A stretch of 39,175 bases of DNA from DATFHX01 sp035247945 (GTDB taxonomy: Bacteria; Patescibacteriota; Saccharimonadia; Saccharimonadales; Saccharimonadaceae). The position numbers were made by a program, and so were the translations under genes. Shown here piece after piece: positions 15,300 through 23,810 of the stretch (position 1 is the first letter of the stretch; every line of letters starts with the position of its first letter). A model generated the notes under the pieces. The model saw only the letters and a program-made list of their open reading frames with translations, was not told the DNA's origin and did no database searches. The stretch spans positions 1 to 39,175 of the forward strand of contig DATFHX010000006.1 of NCBI GenBank assembly GCA_035247945.1. The letters are read 5' to 3'.

Positions 15300-16001
15300 A
15301 TTAAAAATTTTACGTAATTGCAGTTTCGTGCCATTCCAAATTGCTGCCCGTTGCTCCTTCTCTTTAAGAAGGTGGTAGGCCGGGGGGGCGATCGAGATAA
15401 AGACAATAACGAATACTGCAGGCAGGAGAATCTGATCGATATCAAGTCCCATACTTTCAAACCAGCTTCCGAGGAAGTATCCAAGGTATGTAATGCCGAC
15501 TGCCCACATAAGCGCACCGATGACATTGAAGCTGAGGAAGGTCCGGTATGACATTTTTGCAGTTCCAGCAATAACAGGAGCGAAGGTTCGAACAAACGGA
15601 ACGAAGCGTGCAAGAACGATAGTCTTCCCCCCATGCTTTTTGTAGAACGCTTCGGCTTTCTCAACATATGCTTGCTTAAACAAACGGGAATCGGGTCGAT
15701 TAAAGAGTTTCCGGCCTACGCGACGTCCGAATGTGTATCCAACGCTATCCCCGAGTACTGCTGCGAGGAAAAGAAGAAAGACGACGAGATGGATGTCGAA
15801 CGAGAGGACGCCGGTATAAATAAGGAACCCGGTTGTGAAGAGGACCGTGTCGCCCGGAAGGAATGCACCAATAAGGAGTCCACTTTCTGCAAAAACGATA
15901 ATAATGACTCCAAGGATGCTGACAGTTTTAATTGCTTCAACGAGATCTATTCCGAAGAACGAACCGAAAAGGGTGAGGTGAGAGGAAAAAAGTTCAATCA
16001 T
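15294..16001 (-). CDS. DedA family (SNARE-associated/VTT domain) membrane protein
   Basis: A 235-residue integral membrane protein. DedA proteins move undecaprenyl phosphate or other phospholipids across the membrane. The family core is clear: FAESGLLIGAFLPGDTVLFTTG (about 38-60), LGDSVGYTFGRRVG (about 83-96), and KHGGKTIVLARFVPFVRTFAPVIAGTAKM with the conserved FVPFVRTFAP and Gly motifs (about 121-150). Several hydrophobic helices surround these. ATG 16001 begins MIELFSSHLTLFG. It is divergent from rplY across 81 bp. Confidence 0.92.
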   Translation of the reverse strand: MIELFSSHLTLFGSFFGIDLVEAIKTVSILGVIIIVFAESGLLIGAFLPGDTVLFTTGFLIYTGVLSFDIHLVVFLLFLAAVLGDSVGYTFGRRVGRKLFNRPDSRLFKQAYVEKAEAFYKKHGGKTIVLARFVPFVRTFAPVIAGTAKMSYRTFLSFNVIGALMWAVGITYLGYFLGSWFESMGLDIDQILLPAVFVIVFISIAPPAYHLLKEKEQRAAIWNGTKLQLRKIFNK

Positions 16002-16035
16002 ACTCTCTCATTTTACCACGCAGGTTTACCGATGC

Positions 16036-16077
16036 TATACTGAAGAGGTAACTAGCAACATCAGAGCGAACAAGGAG
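16036..16077 (+). promoter_or_regulatory. Promoter -10 and Shine-Dalgarno of rplY
   Basis: TATACT (16036-16041) and AAGGAG (16072-16077), 5 nt before ATG 16083. Unlike most core genes here, rplY has a classical leader of about 35 nt. Confidence 0.6.
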
Positions 16078-16082
16078 TGAAT

Positions 16083-16808
16083 ATGGCAGACATTTCATTA
16101 AAACTGGATTCTCGTGAAGCAACTGGAAAGAAGGCAGCTCAATTACGCCATGCTGGAGTTATTCCAAGCGTAGTATATGGTGGAAAGTCAAAACCCGTCG
16201 CGACGCAATCTGAGGAGGTTGAAACGACAAAAGTAGTTCGTGCAGCTGGCAAACACACCCCAGTTCATCTGACTGTTGATGGAAAAAAGAAACTCGCAAT
16301 TATCAAATCAATTGATCTTCACCCGGTAAAGCGAAAGGTACTGCATGTTGCCTTCCATACTGTAAAACAAAACGAGAAGATCGTTACGGAAGTGCCTCTT
16401 GCGCTGACCGGCATGGGAGAAAGCGAAGCGGAGCGAGCGGGGCTTGTAATACTCCAAGCGCTCGAAAAAGTAGAGGTACGGGCAGTTCCTGCTAAACTTC
16501 CAGAAGTACTTGAACTTTCGGTGGAGAAGCTAGAAACCACAGATGATAAGCTCACGTTGGCTGACATTACCTTGCCGGAGGGTGTCGAGTTTGCTGACGC
16601 GGATCAGAACCTCGAGCTTGTCGTTGCAAACGTCTACGAGCCTAGTGCACTTCAGGCTGCAAATGAGGCTTCGGGTGGCGACATGGAGTCTGTCGATGAG
16701 GTTGAATCTGAGAGCGGTGGAGAATCGGGAGCGGATGAGGCTGAAACTGGAAAAAGCAGTGACATAGACGGTGACTCTGCTACTCAGGAGTCCGAAGAGA
16801 AGAAATAA
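16083..16808 (+). CDS. rplY: 50S ribosomal protein bL25 (general stress protein CTC type)
   Basis: A 241-residue 5S rRNA-binding ribosomal protein. The N-terminal L25 domain (LDSREATGKKAAQLRHAGVIPSVVYGG) and the C-terminal TL5/CTC beta domain (PVHLTVDG, IDLHPVKRKVLHVAFH, SVEKLETTDDKLTLADI, LPEGVEF) are both present. ATG 16083 is chosen because GTG 16077 overlaps the Shine-Dalgarno. The last 45 residues or so are a low-complexity acidic tail rich in Glu, Ser and Gly, as in some long CTC proteins. Confidence 0.95.
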   Translation: MADISLKLDSREATGKKAAQLRHAGVIPSVVYGGKSKPVATQSEEVETTKVVRAAGKHTPVHLTVDGKKKLAIIKSIDLHPVKRKVLHVAFHTVKQNEKIVTEVPLALTGMGESEAERAGLVILQALEKVEVRAVPAKLPEVLELSVEKLETTDDKLTLADITLPEGVEFADADQNLELVVANVYEPSALQAANEASGGDMESVDEVESESGGESGADEAETGKSSDIDGDSATQESEEKK

Positions 16809-16827
16809 GAGTTTCTGATGTGACCAT

Positions 16828-16855
16828 AAAAGCCACCCTTTAGCGGGTGGCTTTT
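16828..16855. terminator. Bidirectional terminator between rplY and the ABC genes
   Basis: AAAAGCCACCC (16828-16838) pairs with GGGTGGCTTTT (16845-16855), with T-runs on both strands. Confidence 0.9.
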
Positions 16856-16859
16856 ATTA

Positions 16860-18650
16860 CTAATCTTCTATGAATCCACCGCTCTGGTGATTCCAAAGGT
16901 TGGCGTAGATCCCGCCCTTTTTCTTACTGAGTTGTTTATGAGTTCCATCTTCGACGACCTGTCCATGGTCGAGTACGATAATTCGATCGAGCGTAGCGAT
17001 GGTCGAGAGGCGGTGAGCAACAACAATCGATGTACGCCCTTTCATGAGTTTTTCGAGTGCGTCTTGAATAAGCTTTTCGCTGTGACTGTCGAGCGCTGAT
17101 GTTGCTTCGTCGAGCACAAGAATTGGTGCATCTTTTAGGATAGCGCGGGCGATGGCGACCCGTTGGCGCTGTCCACCGCTTAGCTTGACGCCGCGCTCTC
17201 CTACGATAGTATCAAGTCCGGCAGGGAGTTCTTTGATGAACTCATATGCGTTCGCTTCCTTTGCAGCTTTCATGATCTCTTCGTCTGTTGCATCAGGTTT
17301 CCCGTAGGCAATATTATCTCGAAGACTACGGTGAAACATGTAGGGTTCCTGAGGAACATAGGCAATTTGTGATCGGAGCGAGTCCTGGGTTACCTTCGCT
17401 ATATTCTGACCATCTATCTCAATAGAACCTTTGGTGACATCTGCAAAACGAAGCAATAATTTTGTGAGCGTTGTTTTGCCGCCACCACTGTGGCCCGCCA
17501 GTCCAACGCGCTGGCCAGCCTTAATCGTAAGAGATACGTGGTCAATAGCATTTCCTTGTTTTTCGCTCTCAGCGTATCGAAAGATGACATCATCAAGAAC
17601 GACTTCGCCCTTTGAAACGCTTAGTTGCTTAGCGTTCTTTACGTCGTCGATTTCAGGATCCTCATCAAGAATTTCGGTAATATCAGCTGCGTCAAGGAAA
17701 GCTTGCTCAGTCCCGCGGATAATTGGAGTTATCTCAAAGAGCGATCCTGTTAGGCGGCCGAGGTAGGTGACGGCAAAGATAAGTGCAGCAATACTTACCA
17801 TGCTATTGGTGTAAAGCCAGATACAAACAGTCATCGTAAGGAGTTGAAAGGCAAAAAGCATTGCCTGGCGAGTGAGCATCTCATTCTGAATGACGTTGAT
17901 CTCTTTCTCTGCAATTCGTTCAATGTGTTCTCTATCATTTGCGACTCGGGTTGCTTCACGCTGGCGAGCAGAAAAGTAACGTACGATTTGTTGGTTTCCA
18001 AGGATGTCTGCTATAGTGCCATTCAGTTTCGCCATAAGGGTCTTGCGCTGTTGTCGAAGTGGTCCTCTGGAGTTTACAGACTTTATACTCAGCGCAACCA
18101 TAAGCCCAGTAGCAAGGCCGAGGGGAAGGAGGAGGATTGGCGACATGATACCGATGATAAGAAGGCTAATGACGAAGTTTACAATGAGCGCGCTTGACTG
18201 GAGAAAAACGATGTCGAGAATCGTGACAATTGATCCACCGAACGAGCTGATATCGCCGGCGAGTGAGCCAACCTTTCTGTTGGCGAAGAACTGGTCACTA
18301 TGGCGCATTAAGTGCTCGACCGCACGGCGAATAAGCCTTGTACGGAGAGCCTCCTCATGAAGAAAGAGTGTCTTAACTCCAATGTGTGAAGTGATGAGGG
18401 AAGCTATGGACACGAGTATCCCGACGCCAACAAGGGTCATTGGGTATTGCCACTCATGGGGGTGAGAGATGAGCGACTGTAGAATGAAACTGATTAAGAG
18501 TGGCAGTGCAATAATATAGAGGAAACGGTTAATTGGGACGAGCGTAGCGTAGGTAAGGAATGTTCTTTTATCTTTCTTTATTTCGCTCCAGTAGATTGCG
18601 AGTGTTTTACGTGCTGTTTTGCTATCTGTGCGGTGAAAGAGGTTCGGCAT
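16860..18650 (-). CDS. ABC exporter half-transporter (permease fused to ATPase)
   Basis: A 596-residue type IV ABC exporter of the multidrug/lipid class. Six transmembrane helices lie in roughly residues 40-320, followed by a nucleotide-binding domain: Walker A GHSGGGKTT (about 383), Q-loop AYVPQEPYMF, signature LSGGQRQRVAIARA (about 485), Walker B ILVLDEATSALDS (about 507) and H-loop AHRLS. Start ATG 18650 (MPNLFHR) is preferred over 18695 because AGGA sits 6 nt upstream and it leaves an 8-nt gap to the preceding gene rather than an overlap. With the upstream partner it probably forms a heterodimer; the substrate cannot be told from sequence. Confidence 0.93.
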   Translation of the reverse strand: MPNLFHRTDSKTARKTLAIYWSEIKKDKRTFLTYATLVPINRFLYIIALPLLISFILQSLISHPHEWQYPMTLVGVGILVSIASLITSHIGVKTLFLHEEALRTRLIRRAVEHLMRHSDQFFANRKVGSLAGDISSFGGSIVTILDIVFLQSSALIVNFVISLLIIGIMSPILLLPLGLATGLMVALSIKSVNSRGPLRQQRKTLMAKLNGTIADILGNQQIVRYFSARQREATRVANDREHIERIAEKEINVIQNEMLTRQAMLFAFQLLTMTVCIWLYTNSMVSIAALIFAVTYLGRLTGSLFEITPIIRGTEQAFLDAADITEILDEDPEIDDVKNAKQLSVSKGEVVLDDVIFRYAESEKQGNAIDHVSLTIKAGQRVGLAGHSGGGKTTLTKLLLRFADVTKGSIEIDGQNIAKVTQDSLRSQIAYVPQEPYMFHRSLRDNIAYGKPDATDEEIMKAAKEANAYEFIKELPAGLDTIVGERGVKLSGGQRQRVAIARAILKDAPILVLDEATSALDSHSEKLIQDALEKLMKGRTSIVVAHRLSTIATLDRIIVLDHGQVVEDGTHKQLSKKKGGIYANLWNHQSGGFIED

Positions 18651-18658
18651 TTGGATTC

Positions 18659-20407
18659 CTATTCTTCGATAAATCCGCCACTTTGGTGAGACCATAGTTT
18701 GGCGTAGGTACCGTCTTGTTTTGATAGTAATGTTTGGTGAGATCCTTGTTCTGTAATATGACCATTCTCGAGAACGATAATACGATCGAGCTTGGCGATG
18801 GTTGAAAGGCGGTGGGCGATAACGATACTAGTCCGTCCCTTCATAAGTTTCTCGAGAGATTCCTGAATAAGTCGTTCACTCTCACTGTCGAGTGCCGAGG
18901 TTGCTTCATCGAGCACGAGGATCGGCGCGTCCTTAAGAATGGCCCGAGCGATAGCAATACGTTGACGCTGACCGCCACTAAGCTTCACGCCTCGTTCACC
19001 GACCATTGTTTCGAAGCCTTCAGGGAGCTTGTCGATGAAATCCAGCGCATTGGCCTGTTTCGCGGCTTCACGTATCTCTTCGTCTGTTGCTCCTGGTTTT
19101 CCATACGCAATGTTTTCGCGAAGCGAGCGGTGAAAGAGCATTGGCTCCTGCGGAACGTATGCAACTTGCTCACGGAGCGAATCTTGGGTGACGTCCGCAA
19201 TATTTTGTCCATCAATAGTAATCTCGCCACTATCTACATCAGAGAAACGAAGCAGGAGTCGAGTGAGTGTCGTTTTTCCTGACCCGGATGGACCAACGAG
19301 TCCAATTCGTTCACCTGGAGTAATCGTCAGATTGAATGCATCAAAGAGCTGTTCATCATTACCCTCGTGTGAAAAGGTGACATCGTGGAACGTAATCGCA
19401 CCTTCCTGAACATGGAGCGGTGTCTTTGTTCGATCGGCAACCTGATTTGGTTGCGAGAGGATTTCGGTCATATCGTGTGCATCACCCATAATTCGGTTGT
19501 AATTACGCATGATGTTATTTATCTCCCATAACTGACGACCAACATTAAAGGTGTAGTTGAGACAGAGATACACAATGCCGATAGAGATAATACTATGCTC
19601 AGCTGCCCATAGAGCGCCGATAAGCGCGACGACATTAAGAATGGTTATGAGTGTTGAATATCCTGTACTTACTGCGAGAAAACCACGCATCGTTGAAAGA
19701 CTCTTTTCGCGCCAGGTGGTGACTTTATTCCCAAGCATATCGAGCTCGCGTGTTTGGCTGCCGTGTGACTTTACAGTCATGACGTTCGTAATAACATCGG
19801 CAACATATCCGTTTGTCTCAGAAAACGCCTGCGCTTCTTCTTTATTGCGGATCGCCATTTTCTTAGATCCAAAGAAAACCGTAATAGCAAAGACGATCGA
19901 AAGAATGAGAAGGAAAACGGCATACTGCCAAAAGACGAAACTAAGTACAAAGACTGAAGCAAGAATTGCAGAAGCGGAAGGAATTACTTGGAAAACAATT
20001 GTATCCCAAAATCGTTCAAAGGCACCGACGAGTTTTGTCGTTTGCGACACGAGAGCGCCACCAAAACGATCCGAATGAAAGGAGAGGCTTTGGTTGGTAA
20101 GCGCTATGAAAATCTTTTTATATAAATCACGCTGAGCTGCAGTTTCCATAGTCCAGGTGACGAAAAGGTTAAGTCGCCATCCGATGAGTTGGCTATAGAT
20201 CTGCAGGCCAACGAAGAGATAGATAAGTGGCCATGCAGTATCAAGCGACGCTCCAGACTGCAGAAGGTCGAGTAATTGGGCTGTGATGTAGGGACTGATT
20301 GAGTAGCCCGCAATGCTTGTTGCGGCGCTTCCGATCATGGCGAGGGATGTTCGCCATGGATATCGCATTGCAGTGCGCCATAGAAGTGCAAGGATTGGTT
20401 TTTGCAT
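18659..20407 (-). CDS. ABC exporter half-transporter (permease fused to ATPase)
   Basis: A 582-residue partner of the downstream transporter, first gene of the pair. The transmembrane region spans roughly residues 15-300; the nucleotide-binding domain has Walker A GPSGSGKTT (about 370), AYVPQEPMLF, LSGGQRQRIAIARA (about 474), ILVLDEATSALDSES (about 494) and AHRLS. Both proteins keep intact catalytic motifs, so two active ATP sites are expected. The two NBDs are closely similar over long stretches, suggesting tandem duplication. A perfect 16-bp palindrome lies 44 bp upstream of the start. Confidence 0.93.
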   Translation of the reverse strand: MQKPILALLWRTAMRYPWRTSLAMIGSAATSIAGYSISPYITAQLLDLLQSGASLDTAWPLIYLFVGLQIYSQLIGWRLNLFVTWTMETAAQRDLYKKIFIALTNQSLSFHSDRFGGALVSQTTKLVGAFERFWDTIVFQVIPSASAILASVFVLSFVFWQYAVFLLILSIVFAITVFFGSKKMAIRNKEEAQAFSETNGYVADVITNVMTVKSHGSQTRELDMLGNKVTTWREKSLSTMRGFLAVSTGYSTLITILNVVALIGALWAAEHSIISIGIVYLCLNYTFNVGRQLWEINNIMRNYNRIMGDAHDMTEILSQPNQVADRTKTPLHVQEGAITFHDVTFSHEGNDEQLFDAFNLTITPGERIGLVGPSGSGKTTLTRLLLRFSDVDSGEITIDGQNIADVTQDSLREQVAYVPQEPMLFHRSLRENIAYGKPGATDEEIREAAKQANALDFIDKLPEGFETMVGERGVKLSGGQRQRIAIARAILKDAPILVLDEATSALDSESERLIQESLEKLMKGRTSIVIAHRLSTIAKLDRIIVLENGHITEQGSHQTLLSKQDGTYAKLWSHQSGGFIEE

Positions 20408-20450
20408 AAATATATTCCTAGATTATTTTGTGAAAAAAGAGTCGTCAGCG

Positions 20451-20466
20451 GTTCGGACGTCCGAAC
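20451..20466. promoter_or_regulatory. Perfect 16-bp palindrome, candidate operator of the ABC pair
   Basis: GTTCGGACGTCCGAAC is its own reverse complement. It lies between the ABC start (20407, minus) and a minus-strand TATACT at about 20511-20516, so it would fall in the early transcribed region. No regulator gene is adjacent. Confidence 0.5.
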
Positions 20467-20480
20467 GTGGGCGAGTAGCG

Positions 20481-20505
20481 GATCATAGAGAGGCTACGAT
20501 CATAG
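20481..20505. repeat. Repeated octamer GATCATAG
   Basis: GATCATAG occurs at 20481-20488 and 20498-20505, 17 bp apart, in the intergenic region between the divergent ABC pair and trhO. It may be a regulator site. Confidence 0.3.
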
Positions 20506-20581
20506 TGTCTTTAGTATAGCAAAGAAAAGATGTGTCGCACAAGACGTGGCTAATAACTACTATAGCATATAGAGTGACAGA

Positions 20582-20610
20582 TTGCAAAAAACGGCTATTT
20601 ATCGTACAAT
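20582..20610 (+). promoter_or_regulatory. Promoter of trhO (near-leaderless)
   Basis: TTGCAA (20582-20587), 17 bp, TACAAT (20605-20610); ATG 20618 follows after 7 nt. Confidence 0.65.
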
Positions 20611-20617
20611 AACAACG

Positions 20618-21526
20618 ATGCAAAAGATTATCTTGTACTACAAATTCACCCCTATTGCAGATCCGGTTGCTATGCGCCTCTGGCAAAAAACGCTTGCTGA
20701 AAGCCTCAATCTTCGTGGGCGCATTCTTATCTCTAAGCATGGACTCAACGGAACACTTGGTGGGGACATTGATGATTTGAAGAAATATATCAAGGCCACA
20801 AAACAGTTTCCAGGTTTTAAAGGCACTGTTTTCAAGTGGAGCGATGGCGGACGTGAAGACTTTCCACGCCTGAGTGTTAAGGATCGTAGCGAAATTGTTG
20901 CCTTTAACGCCGCTGACGAGCTAAAGGTTGATGAGAAAGGTGTCGTTGGGGGAGGTGTTCACTTAAAGCCCAAGGACGTTCATAAGCTTGTCGAAGAACG
21001 TGGCGAAGAAGTAGTTTTCTTTGATGGCCGTAATGCTCATGAGGCCGCTATTGGCAAGTTCAAGAATGCTGTTGTTCCTGATACGCGAACGTCACATGAC
21101 TTTATCCGCGAGCTCGAAAGTGGCAAATACGACGACCTTAAAGATAAGCCGATTGTGACATATTGTACTGGTGGTATCCGCTGTGAAATCCTATCGAGTC
21201 TTATGAAAAATCGTGGCTTTAAAGAAGTCTACCAGATTGATGGTGGAATCGTGAAATATGGAGAAGCCTATGGCGATGATGGCCTGTGGGAAGGAAGCCT
21301 CCGTGTGTTTGATGATCGTATGACGGTTGACTTTAGCGATCATGCAAAGGTAATCGGTGAATGTAGCCATTGTGGTGGTCCTACAAATAACTACGAGAAC
21401 TGTGCCTATGCAAATTGCAACGATCTTGTCCTTATATGTTTGTTCTGTAAACAGAATCCTGAGCTTCTCTATCACACGGAAGCATGTCGCGAAACGTCAC
21501 TTATTGGAGCGACTGCAAGCGCCTAA
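20618..21526 (+). CDS. trhO: tRNA uridine(34) hydroxylase, rhodanese family (TrhO/YceA)
   Basis: A 302-residue enzyme that hydroxylates U34 of certain tRNAs on the route to 5-oxyacetyl or methoxyuridine. An acylphosphatase-like N-terminal domain (RGRILISKHGLNGTLGG) precedes a rhodanese domain with the active-site loop YCTGGIRCE (about 183-191) and a C-terminal Cys-rich section (CSHCGGPTNNYENCAYANCNDLVLICLFC). ATG 20618 is chosen because the TTG at 20582 lies inside the promoter. Full length. Confidence 0.95.
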   Translation: MQKIILYYKFTPIADPVAMRLWQKTLAESLNLRGRILISKHGLNGTLGGDIDDLKKYIKATKQFPGFKGTVFKWSDGGREDFPRLSVKDRSEIVAFNAADELKVDEKGVVGGGVHLKPKDVHKLVEERGEEVVFFDGRNAHEAAIGKFKNAVVPDTRTSHDFIRELESGKYDDLKDKPIVTYCTGGIRCEILSSLMKNRGFKEVYQIDGGIVKYGEAYGDDGLWEGSLRVFDDRMTVDFSDHAKVIGECSHCGGPTNNYENCAYANCNDLVLICLFCKQNPELLYHTEACRETSLIGATASA

Positions 21527-21547
21527 TAAACACTGTGACTATGAGCG

Positions 21548-21570
21548 CCGCCAGGACTAAGTCCTGGCGG
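21548..21570 (+). terminator. Perfect 10-bp hairpin after trhO
   Basis: CCGCCAGGAC (21548-21557), loop TAA, GTCCTGGCGG (21561-21570), then TTGTATCTTTC. The U-tract is weak on either strand; it lies between trhO (plus) and the orphan gene at 21580 (minus). Confidence 0.65.
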
Positions 21571-21579
21571 TTGTATCTT

Positions 21580-21918
21580 TCAGAGGTTTGCCTTGTACTC
21601 CCTGAAGCGGTTGACAGCCTCCTCTGTGATCTCGGAGACCTTCTCGGGATAGAATCGACGCTTAAAGCCAGGCTCCTTCTTACCACCCTTACCCCGTTCG
21701 ATGACACCGAGAAACGAGAGTGCACTCAGTGCGTCCGTTATGCTGCCGTCGGCGAGTGTGTGTTCTTTGTCCCGCAGATGGAAATATGTTCGCATCTGCA
21801 GACCCTGAGGACCGAAGTACCAGCCCTGATCGTCCTGCTCTGCGAGATCTTCTTTGAGGATATTGACGAGCTCACGCAGTCGCTCAGCGGTCCAGAACCA
21901 GCTATTTCGGGGACTCAT
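21580..21918 (-). CDS. Orphan hypothetical protein, possibly winged-helix
   Basis: A 112-residue protein of unknown family beginning MSPRNSWFWTAERLRELV. Its middle and end (ITDALSALSFLGVIERGKGG, then KRRFYPEKVSEITEEAVNRF) resemble the recognition helix and wing of small winged-helix proteins, but this is weak inference. GAGAAAGG upstream on the minus strand is the likely ribosome-binding site. It is GC-rich compared with its neighbours and flanked by the hairpin at 21548; it belongs with the other orphan cassettes. Confidence 0.65.
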   Translation of the reverse strand: MSPRNSWFWTAERLRELVNILKEDLAEQDDQGWYFGPQGLQMRTYFHLRDKEHTLADGSITDALSALSFLGVIERGKGGKKEPGFKRRFYPEKVSEITEEAVNRFREYKANL

Positions 21919-21972
21919 TTTGAGCTACCTTTCTCGAGGGGGCGTCAGAATATAATACTACCATGAAAACAA

Positions 21973-22001
21973 AAAAGACCAGTCATAACGACTGGTCTTT
22001 T
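21973..22001. terminator. Terminator of the MFS gene
   Basis: AAAAGACCAGTC (21973-21984), loop ATAAC, GACTGGTCTTTT (21990-22001). On the minus strand a TTTTTT run follows, matching the MFS gene at 22018. Confidence 0.9.
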
Positions 22002-22017
22002 AGTAAAGGGATTTTTT

Positions 22018-23730
22018 CTAATGCCCTTGTTGCATTGCTTCTGGGCGAAGATGCCTTGGAAGCATAAAGCTTAGGATGAAGGTGATGCCGATGAGCACGG
22101 TTTGGTAGATAATACCCGCTCCGAAGGCGTGGATGAAGTTATTCGCGTTCGCTTCTTTTACGCCATCCTCGATGATTGAAGCAAGCTTCTTCGACTGCTC
22201 GGTTTGGGGCTGGCCGTTATCTTCGAATTTCTTACAACTTTCAGGAGTTTCGTTTGAATCCTTTTGTGCTGCACGGTCGTTGTAGCATGTTTTTACACCT
22301 TCAACGATAGGTGACTGCATCTGTGCAGGAATGCCGGCATCGGTAAGATGTGTACGAATGTCTGACTCTACGTTAGTGAAGCTAGCATTCGAGTTCGCAG
22401 TCAGTTGTCCGAAGAAGACGACTCCGATAAGTGCAACTCCGATTGCGGCACCGAGTTGTTGAATGGCGTTAAGCACACCCGAGGCTGAACCAGCATGCTT
22501 TGTATCTACGTCACTCAATGTGAGTGCAAAGATGGGTGCCATGACAAGACCCATACCAGATCCAGTAATAAGGAGGCCTGGAATGAGGTGCCAGCCGGCA
22601 GTGTGAATACCATTGGCGTTAACAATAAGGTAGGTTGTGACAAGACCGGCAAGCATGACGACTGAGCCGACAGTAAGTGCGTAGCGACCAAGCTTTGGAA
22701 TAAGTTTTTGACCGAAGAATCCGATACTTGATGCTATACCAATAGCCGTTGGAATGCCAGTGACGGCTGCAAGGATTACTTCGTAGCCAAGACCTACCTG
22801 GAGAAGGAGGGTGAATGGGAGGAAGAATGCAGTCATTGCACCTTGGAACACAATGTTAAGGATAAGTCCTTTTACGAATGAGGATACCTTAAAGAGTGCG
22901 GGTGGAATGAGTGCTGCACCATCTTTTGCATCCTTACGGCGTTGCCACCAGATAAAGAGGGCGAGTACAGGAATGGCCGCTGCCATCATAATGAAAGTCC
23001 ATACTGGCCAGTCGAGCTCACGTCCTTGGATGAGTGGGAATACAAGGAGGAGCATCGCAATAGTGATGAGACCTGTACCCAAGATATCAAGGTGGAGTGG
23101 GTGGGCTGACTTACCATTTGGGAGGTATTTCATTGCCATAAAGAAGGCGAATACACCGACAGGAACGTTAATGAGGAAGATTGGTCGCCAGTCGAGGCCT
23201 GCAATGTTTGCATGGATAAGGAATCCACCAATGACAGGTCCGAGTGAGGCTGCAACACCTGCGAGAGCACCGAAGAGCCCCATAACACCTGCGCGTTCAC
23301 TTGGCTTATACATGACCTGCATGAGGGACATGACTTGCGGTACCATAAGTGCTGCAGTCATACCTTGAATGAGGCGTGCTGCGATCAGCACTTCTGGATT
23401 CCACGCGATACCACAGAGGAGTGATGCGAGGCTGAACCCTGAAACGCCGATGAGGAATAGTTTTTTATACCCGAACACATCACCCATGCGACCACCCGTA
23501 ATAAGGAGAGTAGCGAAGGTGAGCGAGTAGCCAGCGATAAGCCACTGGATAGTGGCATAGCTTGCGCCCAGGTTGTCTTGTATTGCTGGGATCGCGATAT
23601 TCACGATCGTCGTATCGAGCAAGTCCATGACAAAAGCAAGTGCGACGATAATCAGTGCAATAGTGCGCTGCTTACTCGTAAACTTGCTCGCATGATGCTG
23701 TGCCGAGTGTTTTGGATGCTCGGTTGACAT
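22018..23730 (-). CDS. DHA2-type MFS drug efflux transporter (14 TM)
   Basis: A 570-residue proton-driven exporter of the EmrB/QacA class. Motif D1 LDTTIVNIAIPAIQ (about 38), motif A GGRMGDVFGYKKLF (about 79-92) and motif C FGALAGVAASLGPVIGGFL (about 150-170) identify it. A long loop, probably external, with two Cys (KTCYNDRAAQ, ESCKKF) precedes the last helix. The basic, His-rich N-terminus is cytoplasmic. It is transcribed divergently from a MarR regulator, with two palindromes between them, so ligand-released repression is the likely control. The substrate is unknown. Confidence 0.94.
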   Translation of the reverse strand: MSTEHPKHSAQHHASKFTSKQRTIALIIVALAFVMDLLDTTIVNIAIPAIQDNLGASYATIQWLIAGYSLTFATLLITGGRMGDVFGYKKLFLIGVSGFSLASLLCGIAWNPEVLIAARLIQGMTAALMVPQVMSLMQVMYKPSERAGVMGLFGALAGVAASLGPVIGGFLIHANIAGLDWRPIFLINVPVGVFAFFMAMKYLPNGKSAHPLHLDILGTGLITIAMLLLVFPLIQGRELDWPVWTFIMMAAAIPVLALFIWWQRRKDAKDGAALIPPALFKVSSFVKGLILNIVFQGAMTAFFLPFTLLLQVGLGYEVILAAVTGIPTAIGIASSIGFFGQKLIPKLGRYALTVGSVVMLAGLVTTYLIVNANGIHTAGWHLIPGLLITGSGMGLVMAPIFALTLSDVDTKHAGSASGVLNAIQQLGAAIGVALIGVVFFGQLTANSNASFTNVESDIRTHLTDAGIPAQMQSPIVEGVKTCYNDRAAQKDSNETPESCKKFEDNGQPQTEQSKKLASIIEDGVKEANANNFIHAFGAGIIYQTVLIGITFILSFMLPRHLRPEAMQQGH

Positions 23731-23749
23731 ATGAGCCCTTTCTATCTAC

Positions 23750-23767
23750 AATATCTTTATAGATATT
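23750..23767. promoter_or_regulatory. MarR-type operator 1
   Basis: AATATCT ttat AGATATT, a perfect inverted repeat between the divergent MFS and MarR genes, close to the MFS start at 23730. Confidence 0.65.
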
Positions 23768-23781
23768 TGTTTAATTTAGTT

Positions 23782-23804
23782 AATATCTTAGATTGTAAGA
23801 TATT
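23782..23804. promoter_or_regulatory. MarR-type operator 2
   Basis: AATATCTTA gattg TAAGATATT, a perfect 9-bp inverted repeat ending 6 nt before the MarR start. It shares the half-site AATATCT with operator 1, spaced about 34 bp centre to centre. Confidence 0.68.
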
Positions 23805-23810
23805 TAAGAA

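Noticed and set aside
21963..22070. ATG shortly after a TATAAT on the plus strand
   Set aside because: The frame runs through the MFS terminator and antisense to the MFS gene end; likely chance.
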